DNA of 36,288 nucleotides from an uncultured Clostridia bacterium (GTDB lineage: Bacteria > Bacillota > Clostridia > Oscillospirales > Ruminococcaceae): positions 1 through 36,288 of the forward strand of contig CANAQK010000014.1 of assembly GCA_947363605.1 (NCBI GenBank), read 5' to 3'. The notes below the pieces were generated by a model, which was not told the DNA's origin, made no database searches, and saw nothing but the letters and a program-made list of their open reading frames with translations. The position numbers and the translations under genes were made by a program. Below, in pieces: positions 1 to 7,391 of the stretch (positions are counted from its first letter, which is position 1; every line of letters begins with the position of its first letter).

Positions 1-50
1 CAAAGCCTGACCCTCAAAGCGGGCACCGATTTGAGGGTGTGCCGACTATA
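1..50 (+). repeat. R1 interspersed repeat, copy A (right end only)
   Basis: This is the right-hand end of a repeat family that occurs five times in the window. It ends in GTGTGCCGACTATA, the same terminus as copies B and E, and contains the terminal hairpin ACCCTCAAA/TTTGAGGGT. The left part lies outside the window. It has the same orientation as copy B, and the two bracket 364 bp of unique sequence. Confidence 0.85.
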
Positions 51-173
51 AAGAAAAGCAGCTCCCGAGCTGTCGAAACGCTCCTCCGGCGTCAGACCGG
101 GGCGGAATGAGCCCTGCATTGGGATTGCAGCCGGCGGGGAACCCTTGAGCATTTCAGGATATTGCTTTTTCAT
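1..173 (-). CDS. Possible partial ORF running into repeat copy A
   Basis: An open minus-strand frame starts at ATG 173, 10 nt after the stop of the Cys-rich gene, and runs off the left edge. The first 40 or so residues (starting MKKQYPEMLKGS) come from unique sequence; the rest (YSRHTLK and on) is read from repeat copy A. There is no clear Shine-Dalgarno site, so translation would depend on coupling to the gene before it. I do not recognise the protein. It may be a real gene whose 3' end was replaced by the repeat, or a chance open frame. Confidence 0.3.
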   Translation of the reverse strand, partial: MKKQYPEMLKGSPPAAIPMQGSFRPGLTPEERFDSSGAAFLYSRHTLKSVPALRVRL

Positions 174-183
174 GGGGAGGTTT

Positions 184-357
184 TCAGCCCGGATCATCTA
201 AATCCGGGTTTGTATCCGGCGAGCAGGACTGCGGCCGGGGCTGATAATGGAAGCATCCGCTGGGAGGATGGGACAGGCTGACCGGCGCGCCACAGGCAAG
301 CGTACAGTAGCCTTCTTGTTGGAAAACACAGTCTTCCGCACAGGTAATCAGGTTCAG
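184..357 (-). CDS. Small cysteine-rich protein with apparent CTG start
   Basis: A 57-residue protein beginning MNLITCAEDC, with cysteines at 6, 10, 18, 22, 35 and 45. The spacing C-x3-C-x7-C followed by GYCTL resembles short Cys-rich proteins of Clostridia that probably bind metal; the function is unknown. No ATG, GTG or TTG lies near the start of the conserved part. A strong AAGGAGG ribosome site (366-372) sits exactly 8 nt before a CTG codon, so CTG is the best start. The frame can be extended upstream to a GTG at 459, but that extension is encoded by repeat copy B and is probably not native. The promoter would have to lie in or next to that repeat. Confidence 0.6.
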   Translation of the reverse strand: MNLITCAEDCVFQQEGYCTLACGAPVSLSHPPSGCFHYQPRPQSCSPDTNPDLDDPG

Positions 358-365
358 GGGAAACG

Positions 366-372
366 CCTCCTT
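366..372 (-). promoter_or_regulatory. Ribosome binding site defining a CTG start
   Basis: AAGGAGG read on the minus strand, 8 nt before CTG 357. It is the reason for choosing the non-canonical start of the small Cys-rich gene. Confidence 0.6.
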
Positions 373-414
373 GGTGTTTTCGTTGGTTTTCCGCAGTTCC
401 GGCTTTGCTGATTT

Positions 415-590
415 TATAGTCAACGCACTTGAAAAGAAGCATTGGCTTCTTTTCAACACTGCGGCATCCTGACGCAGTGGGCAGCGAAGCGGCCATGCGG
501 TAGGGCTTCATAGACGGCGCGCAGCGCATTTTATGCAAGGCAAAGCCTGACTTGATAATCGGGTACCGATTTGAGGGTGTGCCGACTATA
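415..590 (+). repeat. R1 interspersed repeat, copy B (full length, 176 bp)
   Basis: The ends are TATAGTCAACGC and GTGTGCCGACTATA, an imperfect terminal inverted repeat (TATAGTCRRCRC). Inside are, in order: a GAAAAGAAGC/GCTTCTTTTC hairpin, a CACTGCGGCA-type hairpin, a conserved core (GCGAAGCGGCCATGCGG, ATAGACGGCGC, GCGCATTTTATGC), a GGCAAAGCC hairpin and a partly decayed terminal hairpin. The TA at each edge fits a TA target duplication as made by IS630/mariner-type elements. Open frames across it (for example MRCAPSMKPYRMAA) recur in every copy and are repeat translations, not genes. Confidence 0.88.
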
Positions 591-704
591 GTATGACAGT
601 CTCTGCCGGGAATTATTCGGGCTGCCTCTTTGGAAAAAACGTAATAAACAGCAGAGAATCCGTCAAACTAAAACGTAGAAGAATCATCACAGGGAGGAAA
701 CAAG

Positions 705-1685
705 ATGCAGAAAAAAGCATATCGGCGTCTGTTTGGGATAACAACGCTGCTGATTGCAGGTTTTTTGGCGCTTCCGTGGGCAATCGGAAGTACAGCCGCA
801 CCGGTTACACTGATCCGGCCAAGTATACAAAAATTCAGTGAGGATATTTATGTCAGCGGGACAGTAGAGGAAACGGCGCGGAGTGAACTGACAGTTGATC
901 TGCCGCTGGTACCGAAAAACGTTTTTGTGGAATTGGGGGACCGGGTAGAAACCAACCAGCTGCTGGCGGAGGTTGACCAGAAAGCTACGCAGGAAGCCTT
1001 GATGCAGCTGATCGGAGCGGCGGATCTGATCCCTTCCGAATATCGGACCCTGCTGGCAGGGATGAATTTGGACTTGTCCCTTTTATCATCGGTGATCCCG
1101 TCGGAGCTGCGTGCCCCGGCAAGCGGGACAGTGACGTCCCTGAGCCTGGTTCCGGGCGGGGCGGCGCTTCCCAGTTCCAGTGTCTGTACGGTGTCCCAGA
1201 CTGACCAGCTCCGGTTGAAGATGCTGGTCGGTGAAACCGAAGCTGACCAGGTGGAGGAGGGGGATTTGGTGGTGTTCCAGGCGGATGCAACGGGTACGGA
1301 AAAATATACGGGAGAGGTGTCGTCGGTTTTTCCGGCAGCCAGCAAAACATTGGTTGGTACCTCCCAGCAGACGGTTGTTGGCACTTATGTGGCGATCCAC
1401 CGGCAGGATACCCGCCTGAAGCCGGGATATACCGTAACCGGCGTGATCAAAAAGAAGGCAGCGAAGGAAGCCATGGTCCTGCCCTATACTGCCGTCAGCC
1501 AGGATGAGGAAAATCAGGAATTTGTTTATGTGTATGAAAACGGCCGTGCAATAAAACGGGTGATTTCCACCGGGATGGAATATTCAGATGGGGTCACCGT
1601 GCTGGATGGGCTTTCCAGTGAGGATCTGGTGATCGAATTTGCAGATCAGGTCCCTCGTGAAAACTGCCTGCTGCGGGCTGGATAG
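705..1685 (+). CDS. Efflux periplasmic-adaptor-type protein (MacA/HlyD family)
   Basis: A 326-residue protein with an N-terminal membrane anchor or signal (about residues 8-30, LFGITTLLIAGFLALPWAIG). A split lipoyl/barrel-sandwich region follows (ELTVDLPLVPKNVFVELGD near 60-78, APASGTVTSLSLVPGG near 137-152) and then beta-barrel and membrane-proximal parts. It is the extracytoplasmic partner of MacB-type ABC transporters. The short helical insert is typical of Gram-positive adaptors. The start ATG follows a good GGGAGGA site. The permease gene follows after 12 nt. No ATPase gene accompanies the pair in this window. The 115 bp upstream, up to repeat copy B, shows no convincing -35/-10 pair. 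Confidence 0.85.
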   Translation: MQKKAYRRLFGITTLLIAGFLALPWAIGSTAAPVTLIRPSIQKFSEDIYVSGTVEETARSELTVDLPLVPKNVFVELGDRVETNQLLAEVDQKATQEALMQLIGAADLIPSEYRTLLAGMNLDLSLLSSVIPSELRAPASGTVTSLSLVPGGAALPSSSVCTVSQTDQLRLKMLVGETEADQVEEGDLVVFQADATGTEKYTGEVSSVFPAASKTLVGTSQQTVVGTYVAIHRQDTRLKPGYTVTGVIKKKAAKEAMVLPYTAVSQDEENQEFVYVYENGRAIKRVISTGMEYSDGVTVLDGLSSEDLVIEFADQVPRENCLLRAG

Positions 1686-1697
1686 GAGGAGTAGCAG

Positions 1698-2882
1698 ATG
1701 GACTGGATCAGGAACAGCCTGAAAAGTATGCGGAGAAAGAAGCTCAGGACCTCTTTGACCATTTTGGGGATTGCCATCGGCGTGCTGTCGGTTGTGATTA
1801 TTTCTATGATCGGGGAAGTCGGGAAGCAAGCTGTCAACCATGAGCTCAACAGCATGGGGATTTCCGGCCTGAGTGTCCGCTCCAACAAAGACGGGGAGAA
1901 AAAATTACTGGGGACCGAGGAGCTGGCGCTGGTTCAGGCGGATGCTTCGGTAGAACAGGCCACTCCATTGATTACCCGGGTGGCGAATCTCCGGGTACAT
2001 GGGGAGGAAAGCTCTGGTATCCTCTGGGGAGTGGATTATAATGCGGCGGAAGTGGTTTCTCTGGAGCTGCTTTATGGAAGGCTCATCCATGCAAGCGATG
2101 TAAAAGGGAAGGCACGGGTCTGTTTGGTGGATGAAAGCTTTGCAAAAAAGCACTATTTCCGCAGCAATATCGTCGGAAAAAAAGTCAGTATCCAAAGCGA
2201 CGGCGTGTATACTGATTTTGAAGTTATAGGCGTGGTCGCCTCTGGGGGAAATCTGCTTCAAGGGCTGATGGGGGATGTGGTGCCCACCTTTTTATATGCA
2301 CCCTATACCACTCTGGGGCAGCTTTCCCATAGCCCGAATTTTTCCCAGATTATTGCCAGGCTTTCGGAGGATGCGGATGAGGCCGAAGCTTCCCAAAGCA
2401 TTATACGGACACTCACCCAGAGCCTGGGGCTGGAAGATTCCGTGACCGTGGATAATCTGAATCAGCAAAAGGACCGGCTGAACCGGGTGCTGGATCTGGT
2501 CGCTCTGATCCTTTCGGTGATCGGCGGGATTTCGCTGGTCGTGGCGGGGCTGTCGATTATGACGGTGATGCTGGTAACGGTCCATGAACGGACGCGGGAA
2601 ATCGGGATTAAGAAATCCATTGGGGCTTCCCGGCGGACAATCCTGCTGGAATTTCTGATTGAGGCGCTGCTGCTGTCCCTGTTTGGCAGCTTGGCGGGCG
2701 CGTCGGTTGGGCTGTCGCTGGGAGCGCTGGGCTGTTGGCTGCTCCAGATCCCATTGGCGGTGAACTGGCAATCTGTCGGTTTCTGTCTGCTGTTTTCGAT
2801 GGGGATTGGTGCGGTGTTCGGGGTTTACCCGGCAAGGAAAGCGGCGGCGCTTCGGCCGGTACAGGCCCTGCGCCAGGAGTGA
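1698..2882 (+). CDS. ABC transporter permease, MacB/FtsX type
   Basis: A 394-residue permease. A first membrane helix at about 20-42 (TSLTILGIAIGVLSVVIIS) is followed by a large extracytoplasmic MacB-like domain (about 45-255) and three C-terminal helices of the FtsX domain (about 262-290, 318-345, 356-380). The segment HERTREIGIKKSIGASR between helices 2 and 3 is the typical coupling region that docks on the ATPase. With the adaptor before it, this would form an export or mechanotransmission complex, but it needs an ATP-binding subunit that is not encoded next to it. GGAGGAG precedes the ATG. A terminator follows. Confidence 0.9.
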   Translation: MDWIRNSLKSMRRKKLRTSLTILGIAIGVLSVVIISMIGEVGKQAVNHELNSMGISGLSVRSNKDGEKKLLGTEELALVQADASVEQATPLITRVANLRVHGEESSGILWGVDYNAAEVVSLELLYGRLIHASDVKGKARVCLVDESFAKKHYFRSNIVGKKVSIQSDGVYTDFEVIGVVASGGNLLQGLMGDVVPTFLYAPYTTLGQLSHSPNFSQIIARLSEDADEAEASQSIIRTLTQSLGLEDSVTVDNLNQQKDRLNRVLDLVALILSVIGGISLVVAGLSIMTVMLVTVHERTREIGIKKSIGASRRTILLEFLIEALLLSLFGSLAGASVGLSLGALGCWLLQIPLAVNWQSVGFCLLFSMGIGAVFGVYPARKAAALRPVQALRQE

Positions 2883-2932
2883 GGGGCGGTTTCACCGCAG
2901 TGAACGGGAAGGGCTCCCTCATCTAAAAAAAT

Positions 2933-2963
2933 AACCCCTCCCCATGACTATGGGAGAGGGGTT
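2933..2963. terminator. Bidirectional intrinsic terminator
   Basis: AACCCCTC pairs with GAGGGGTT around a short CCCAT/ATGGG stem, with TTT on the right and an A-run on the left. It lies between the convergent permease and citrate synthase genes and can serve both. Confidence 0.8.
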
Positions 2964-2971
2964 TGCTGCGG

Positions 2972-4345
2972 TCAGCGGTTTCCTAATGGGAGATATTCCC
3001 GCTGGGCCTGGACATTGCGATAAGAAGGCCGGATAATCTTGCCGGCATTGACCAGCTCTTCGATCCGGTGCGCGCTCCAGCCCGAGATCCGGGCGATCGC
3101 GAAAATGGGGGTATACAGCTCCAGCGGGAGGTTCAGCATATTGTAAACAAAACCGCTGTAAAAGTCAATATTAGCGCTGACGCCCTTGTAGATCTTGCGC
3201 TCCTCCGAGATGATCTCAGGAGCTAGGCGTTCCACCAAGGAATACAGCTGGAATTCTTCATGCAGGTTTTTTTCCTCCGACAGGTTTTTGACGTACTGCC
3301 GGAAAATATTGGCGCGCGGGTCGGACAGGGAGTATACCGCGTGCCCCATCCCATAGATCAGGCCGGCTTTGTCGAAGGCTTCCTTGTGCAGCAAAGCACG
3401 CAGATAAGCGCCGACTTCTTCTTCGTCCGTCCAGTCTGAAACCTTCTGCTTCATATCTTCGAACATCTGCACTACCTTGATATTCGCGCCGCCGTGCTTC
3501 GGCCCTTTCAGGGAACCGATCGCCGCGGCAATGGTGGAGTAGGTATCCGACCCGGAGGAGGTCACCACATGGGTGGTAAAGGTCGAGTTATTGCCGCCGC
3601 CATGCTCTGCATGGAGGACCAGCGCCAGATCCAGGATCCGCGCTTCCAGCTCGGTATAGCTGCTGTCCGGGCGGAGCGTGTACAGGATATTCTGCGAGGT
3701 GGACAGCTCGGGCTGCGGGGAATGGATAAACAGGCTGTTCCCGTCGTGGTAATGGCTGTAAGCCTGGTACCCGTAAACGGAAAGCAGCGGGAACAGCGCG
3801 ATCAGCTGGAGGCATTGCCGCAGAACGTTCGGGATGGAAATATCGCTGGCTTTGGAATCGTAGGAATACAGGGTGAGGACGCTCCGGGCCAGGGTATTCA
3901 TCATATCCGAGCTGGGCGCCTTCATGATAATATCCCGCACAAAGCTGGTGGGAAGGCTGCGGTACTGGGCCAGCAGTGTACAGAATTCCTCCAGCTCCTC
4001 CGCGGAGGGCAGCTTGCCGAACAAGAGCAGGTAGGTGGTTTCTTCAAACCCAAAACGGTGGTCGCGGACAAAGCCGCGCACCAGGTCCTCGATATCATAG
4101 CCCCGGTAATACAGCTTCCCTTCGCAGGAAACTTTTTTCCCATCGACCATTTTGCTGGACTGGATATCCGAGATTTCGGTCAAGCCGGTTAAAACCCCGT
4201 TGCCGTTTAGGTCGCGGAGGCCGCGGTTTACTTGATGCTGCGCATAAAGCTCGGGCGAAATAAAGCCGTTTTCCTGGCAGAGCTTGGACAGATCATAGAT
4301 CTGGGGGGAGATTTCCGAAAACGGGTTGGATGAGAGGGTAGGCAT
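2972..4345 (-). CDS. gltA: Citrate synthase
   Basis: A 457-residue citrate synthase that condenses acetyl-CoA and oxaloacetate to citrate. Signature blocks are LHAEHGGGNNSTF (about 244-256), GPKHGGAN with catalytic His284, YGMGHAVY with His335, and NIDFYSGF with Asp394, so the catalytic triad is intact. The N-terminal 70 residues match the longer clostridial form. Start ATG 4345 follows an AAGGAGCG site. In fermentative Clostridia the enzyme serves a partial TCA branch towards 2-oxoglutarate and glutamate. The gene is monocistronic here, with a leader of about 190 nt. Confidence 0.96.
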   Translation of the reverse strand: MPTLSSNPFSEISPQIYDLSKLCQENGFISPELYAQHQVNRGLRDLNGNGVLTGLTEISDIQSSKMVDGKKVSCEGKLYYRGYDIEDLVRGFVRDHRFGFEETTYLLLFGKLPSAEELEEFCTLLAQYRSLPTSFVRDIIMKAPSSDMMNTLARSVLTLYSYDSKASDISIPNVLRQCLQLIALFPLLSVYGYQAYSHYHDGNSLFIHSPQPELSTSQNILYTLRPDSSYTELEARILDLALVLHAEHGGGNNSTFTTHVVTSSGSDTYSTIAAAIGSLKGPKHGGANIKVVQMFEDMKQKVSDWTDEEEVGAYLRALLHKEAFDKAGLIYGMGHAVYSLSDPRANIFRQYVKNLSEEKNLHEEFQLYSLVERLAPEIISEERKIYKGVSANIDFYSGFVYNMLNLPLELYTPIFAIARISGWSAHRIEELVNAGKIIRPSYRNVQAQREYLPLGNR

Positions 4346-4535
4346 AAATCACACGCTCCTTTTCTGTCGGTTCGGGTCTTTTCAAACGTTTTACTTGGGG
4401 GGATCGGTGTTGGTTTTTATATCCGGAGGGAGCCTGCTTCATGCTCCCGATGCCCCAAGGGACGCTGCTTTTCTGCCGTATAGAAGGGGGTGGGGTCCCC
4501 CTTTGCAGAACGGGCAGGAAAGGTGAATATTTTTT

Positions 4536-4544
4536 ATTATAGCA
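4536..4544 (-). promoter_or_regulatory. Probable extended -10 promoter of the citrate synthase gene
   Basis: Minus-strand TGCTATAAT is an extended -10 element; no good -35 is present. It would give a leader of about 180-190 nt containing a GGGAGC/GCTCCC hairpin. Confidence 0.5.
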
Positions 4545-4661
4545 GAAAGATGTGGACATTTCGTGAATGAATCATATGTTTTCGATTTAAATAGTTGATG
4601 TCCTCGGTAAAACAGCCAGCTCTCCGGGATTTTAGATTTTTTTCGGGAAAGAACGCCCCCG

Positions 4662-4693
4662 CCCTATTTCTTTGGACGCCCAAAGAAATAGGG
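4662..4693. repeat. Perfect 14-bp inverted repeat
   Basis: CCCTATTTCTTTGG, a 4-nt loop, and its exact complement. A related stem with the same CTTTG/CAAAG core and a 4-nt loop occurs at 4979-5002, which suggests two diverged copies of one element. Confidence 0.6.
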
Positions 4694-4978
4694 GAAAGAA
4701 ATGCGCCAATGGAGTTCCCTTGGATCCCCGATCAGCGTAGGCGACCGGATTGCAGACCGTAGGAGCCTCTGCTTCTAGGGCATCACAGAAGGCAGGCCCG
4801 GGAATTGTCACCCGTGCAGGCCAGTCCAGCGAAGCACAAGCTGTAAAATGGACAGCACTTCCCTTAGAATGGAACCATAGGAGGTTTGCATAGGAACATT
4901 TCTGCATTTAGGCCGCCTGGGGTAAAAGTGTCCGGGGGGACTGGGGGCGGCCTCCCCCAGCGGTTTTCTTTTCCTCTC

Positions 4979-5002
4979 TTTTCTTTGAGCGATCAAAGAA
5001 AA
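4979..5002. repeat. 10-bp inverted repeat related to 4662-4693
   Basis: TTTTCTTTGA, loop GCGA, TCAAAGAAAA. A GCGCC motif follows within about 30 nt, as it does after the first hairpin. Confidence 0.5.
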
Positions 5003-5124
5003 GGAGGCGCCCGGCGCGGGGTCTTGTCCCCGAAAGGGGCGGCATGAGCCTCGCATCAAAATCGCGGCTCTGCCGCGGCAGGGCGCGGGACGCGGAGTCC
5101 CGCATTCAAACTGCGTAAACAAAG

Positions 5125-5152
5125 AGCCCGGATAAGGATCCTTATCCGGGCT
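5125..5152 (-). terminator. Palindromic terminator after htpG
   Basis: A perfect 28-bp palindrome centred on GGATCC (arm AGCCCGGATAAG), starting 9 nt after the htpG stop on the minus strand and followed by a weak T-rich tail. Confidence 0.75.
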
Positions 5153-5160
5153 TTGGAAAG

Positions 5161-7071
5161 TTATTTTCCGGCCAGCAGGGCGCAGACCAGATCCGCATAA
5201 GCGGTGGGGTCTTCAATCGGGAAGCCGGCAATCAGCAGCGCCAGCTGATACAGCAGCTCGCTCAATTGGGAAGCGTGCTCTTTGTCAGAAGCAAAGGCTT
5301 CTTTTAACAAAGCCAGCACCGGGTGCGAAGCATTCAGCTCCAGGATGTGTTCGGCTTTCATGCCGCCTTCCGGGTTGGCCTGGGCGAAGTATTTTTCCAT
5401 TTCCAATGAGATAGCGCCGTCGCTGGACAGGAATACCGGGTGGGTTTTCAGCTTCTCCGAGAAACGGACCTCTTTGACCTTGCCGTTCAGGCTGTCCTTG
5501 ACGAAATCCAGAAGCTCTTTATGCTCCTTGGTTTGTTCCTCGGCGGTTTTGCGTTCTTCCTCGTCGGTGATATCGTCGCTGCTGACGGATTTAATCTCTT
5601 TACCGTCCAGTTCGTGCAGGATCTGCATGACAAAATCATCCACTTCGTCAGTAAGATAAAGGATCTCATACCCCTTGGCTTTGATAGTTTCGGTCTGGGG
5701 CAGGCGGTCCGCTTTGATGATGGTGTCCGCGCAGGCATAGTAGACGAATTTCTGATCCTCCTTCATCCGGGAAGCATATTCCGCCAGCGAAACCATTTTC
5801 TGCTCGGTCGAGGAGTAAAAGAGCAGCAGGTCTTTCAGGTCGTCCTTATGCGCCCCGAACTCGCCGGCTACCCCATATTTGAGCTGGAGTCCGAAATTCT
5901 TGAAGAAGGTTTCATAGCTTTCCCGCTCATTTTCCAGCATTTTGAGCAGCTCGCGCTTGATTTTTTTCTCGATATTCCCGGCAATCACCTGAACCTGACG
6001 GTTTTGCTGGAGCATCTCGCGGGAAATATTCAGGGAGAGATCCTGGGAGTCCACGACGCCGCGGACAAAGCGGAAATGCTCGGGCAGCAGCTCGGCGCAG
6101 CGGTCCATGATGAGCACGCCGCTGGAGTAAAGCTGGAGCCCTTTTTCATAATCCTTGGTATAGTAATCATAGGGGGTGCGGGAGGGGACGAAGAGCAGCG
6201 CTTCGTAGGAAACCACGCCTTCGGTGCTGACATGGATGGTTTTAAGCGGATTGTCGTAATCGGAGAATTTTTCTTTATAGAACTGGTTGTAGTCCTCGTC
6301 CGAAACCTCGCTTTTCTGCTTATGCCAGATCGGGATCCGGTCATTGAGGGTTTCATTTTCAATATAGGTTTCGAATTCCGGCGCTTTGTCCTCGGAATCC
6401 TCCGCTGTTTTTACCGGGCGGCGTTTTTCTACATCCATGTTGATGGGGTAGCGGATGTAGTCCGAGTATTTTTTGACCAGCCGGCGGAGGGTGTACTCCT
6501 CCAGGAAGCGGGAGTAGTTTTCCTCTTCTGTGTCAGGTTTAAGCTGCATGATGATTTCTGTCCCGATGGAATCCTTGCTGCATTCCCGGATCTCATAGCC
6601 CTCTGCCCCGGAGGAAACCCATTCCCAGGCAGTGTCCGATCCGCAGGCGCGGCTGCGTACCGTGACTGTGTCGCTGACCATGAAGGCAGAGTAAAAGCCG
6701 ACGCCGAATTGGCCGATGATATCGATTTCTTCCGGCTTGTTTTCCTGGTCCGCCATGGATTTTTTGAATTGCAGGGAGCCGCTTTTGGCGATGACGCCCA
6801 GATTTTCCTCCAGCGCCTGGGCGTCCATCCCGACGCCGTTATCCGAGATCGTCAGGGTGCGGGCTTCACGGTCGGGCAGGATGCGGATTTCCAGCTCGTT
6901 CCGGTTCAGGCCGGGTTCGCCGCCGGTCAGCGCACGGTAAGCCCGCTTGTCCAGCGCGTCGCTGGCGTTGGAGATCAGCTCCCGCAGGAAGATCTCGCGG
7001 TTGGTGTATATGGAGTGGATCATCAGATCCAGCAGGCGTTTGGACTCCGCCTGGAATTCTTTCTTTGACAT
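5161..7071 (-). CDS. htpG: Molecular chaperone HtpG (Hsp90)
   Basis: A 636-residue Hsp90-family chaperone, the full bacterial length. The N-terminal GHKL ATPase domain shows Glu31 and Asn35 in ELISNASDAL, the DNGVGMD motif (Asp77) and the GQFGVGFYSAF lid glycine loop (about 120-130). The middle domain has the conserved SREMLQQNRQ catalytic-loop arginine region. It acts as a cytoplasmic, ATP-driven client-folding chaperone. Start ATG 7071 follows AAAGGAG. The upstream region carries a CIRCE-type operator overlapping the start of transcription, so control by HrcA is likely. Confidence 0.97.
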   Translation of the reverse strand: MSKKEFQAESKRLLDLMIHSIYTNREIFLRELISNASDALDKRAYRALTGGEPGLNRNELEIRILPDREARTLTISDNGVGMDAQALEENLGVIAKSGSLQFKKSMADQENKPEEIDIIGQFGVGFYSAFMVSDTVTVRSRACGSDTAWEWVSSGAEGYEIRECSKDSIGTEIIMQLKPDTEEENYSRFLEEYTLRRLVKKYSDYIRYPINMDVEKRRPVKTAEDSEDKAPEFETYIENETLNDRIPIWHKQKSEVSDEDYNQFYKEKFSDYDNPLKTIHVSTEGVVSYEALLFVPSRTPYDYYTKDYEKGLQLYSSGVLIMDRCAELLPEHFRFVRGVVDSQDLSLNISREMLQQNRQVQVIAGNIEKKIKRELLKMLENERESYETFFKNFGLQLKYGVAGEFGAHKDDLKDLLLFYSSTEQKMVSLAEYASRMKEDQKFVYYACADTIIKADRLPQTETIKAKGYEILYLTDEVDDFVMQILHELDGKEIKSVSSDDITDEEERKTAEEQTKEHKELLDFVKDSLNGKVKEVRFSEKLKTHPVFLSSDGAISLEMEKYFAQANPEGGMKAEHILELNASHPVLALLKEAFASDKEHASQLSELLYQLALLIAGFPIEDPTAYADLVCALLAGK

Positions 7072-7094
7072 ATCAAAGGCTCCTTTTTATAATT

Positions 7095-7121
7095 TTAGCA
7101 GTCCTATTGACTGAGTGCTAA
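7095..7121 (-). promoter_or_regulatory. CIRCE operator (HrcA binding site) upstream of htpG
   Basis: Read on the minus strand: TTAGCACTC, 9 nt, GACTGCTAA. This is the CIRCE consensus (TTAGCACTC-N9-GAGTGCTAA) with one mismatch in the second arm. It lies between the -10 TATAAT and the htpG ribosome site, the usual place for HrcA repression. Confidence 0.9.
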
Positions 7122-7122
7122 T

Positions 7123-7128
7123 ATTATA
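7123..7128 (-). promoter_or_regulatory. -10 element of the htpG promoter
   Basis: A consensus TATAAT on the minus strand directly before the CIRCE element. No good -35 is seen at standard spacing. Confidence 0.55.
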
Positions 7129-7260
7129 ATAGCGCGGAGCGCGGCCGGATGGGTGAATAAACTATGAATTTTTTGAGCCAATAGATGCAGAGGCTGGTTT
7201 CTGCAAAACGGCAGGATTTTTTGCGGGGCGCGGGCATCCAAAATAATTCTGGCAAAAAGT

Positions 7261-7289
7261 TTGCTTTTTGCCGGAATTTATACTATAAT
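7261..7289 (+). promoter_or_regulatory. Promoter of the aldolase gene
   Basis: TTGCTT, a 17-nt spacer, then TATAAT. The predicted start leaves a leader of about 95 nt before the aldolase ATG. Confidence 0.8.
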
Positions 7290-7391
7290 AAAGGCAGGAT
7301 TCGGGTGCGCTGCCGGCGCGTCCTGAATAAAACGGCGGGCCCGTCGGCTTCGGGCTTCCGGCTGAATTTCCAAAATACAGGAGGAAGAACT

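Larger units (their letters stand above)
4560..5124. other. Noncoding stretch with several strong hairpins
   Basis: I see no supportable gene in these 565 bp; the short open frames on both strands lack ribosome sites and overlap inverted repeats. Hairpins include 4662-4693 (perfect 14-bp stem), 4941-4960 (CTGGGGG/CCCCCAG), 4979-5002 (10-bp stem) and a CCCC-GAAA-GGGG tetraloop at 5028-5039. The region before the htpG terminator is GC-rich. It may hold decayed repeats or an untranslated RNA; nothing in it decides between these. Confidence 0.5.

Noticed and set aside
194-538. Minus-strand ORF of 114 residues across repeat copy B
   Set aside because: Its N-terminal part recurs in every R1 copy (MRCAPSMKPYRMAA), and the rest overlaps the Cys-rich gene in another frame; no ribosome site.
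4632-5122. Short minus-strand ORFs before the htpG terminator
   Set aside because: They run through inverted repeats, lack ribosome sites and have no recognisable protein features.
5440-7068. Plus-strand ORF of 542 residues opposite htpG
   Set aside because: It is the antisense shadow of htpG, caused by GC-rich third positions; HtpG has a full family match.
7185-7391. N-terminal extension of the aldolase
   Set aside because: It contains the promoter, and ATG 7392 has a strong site and gives the normal family length.
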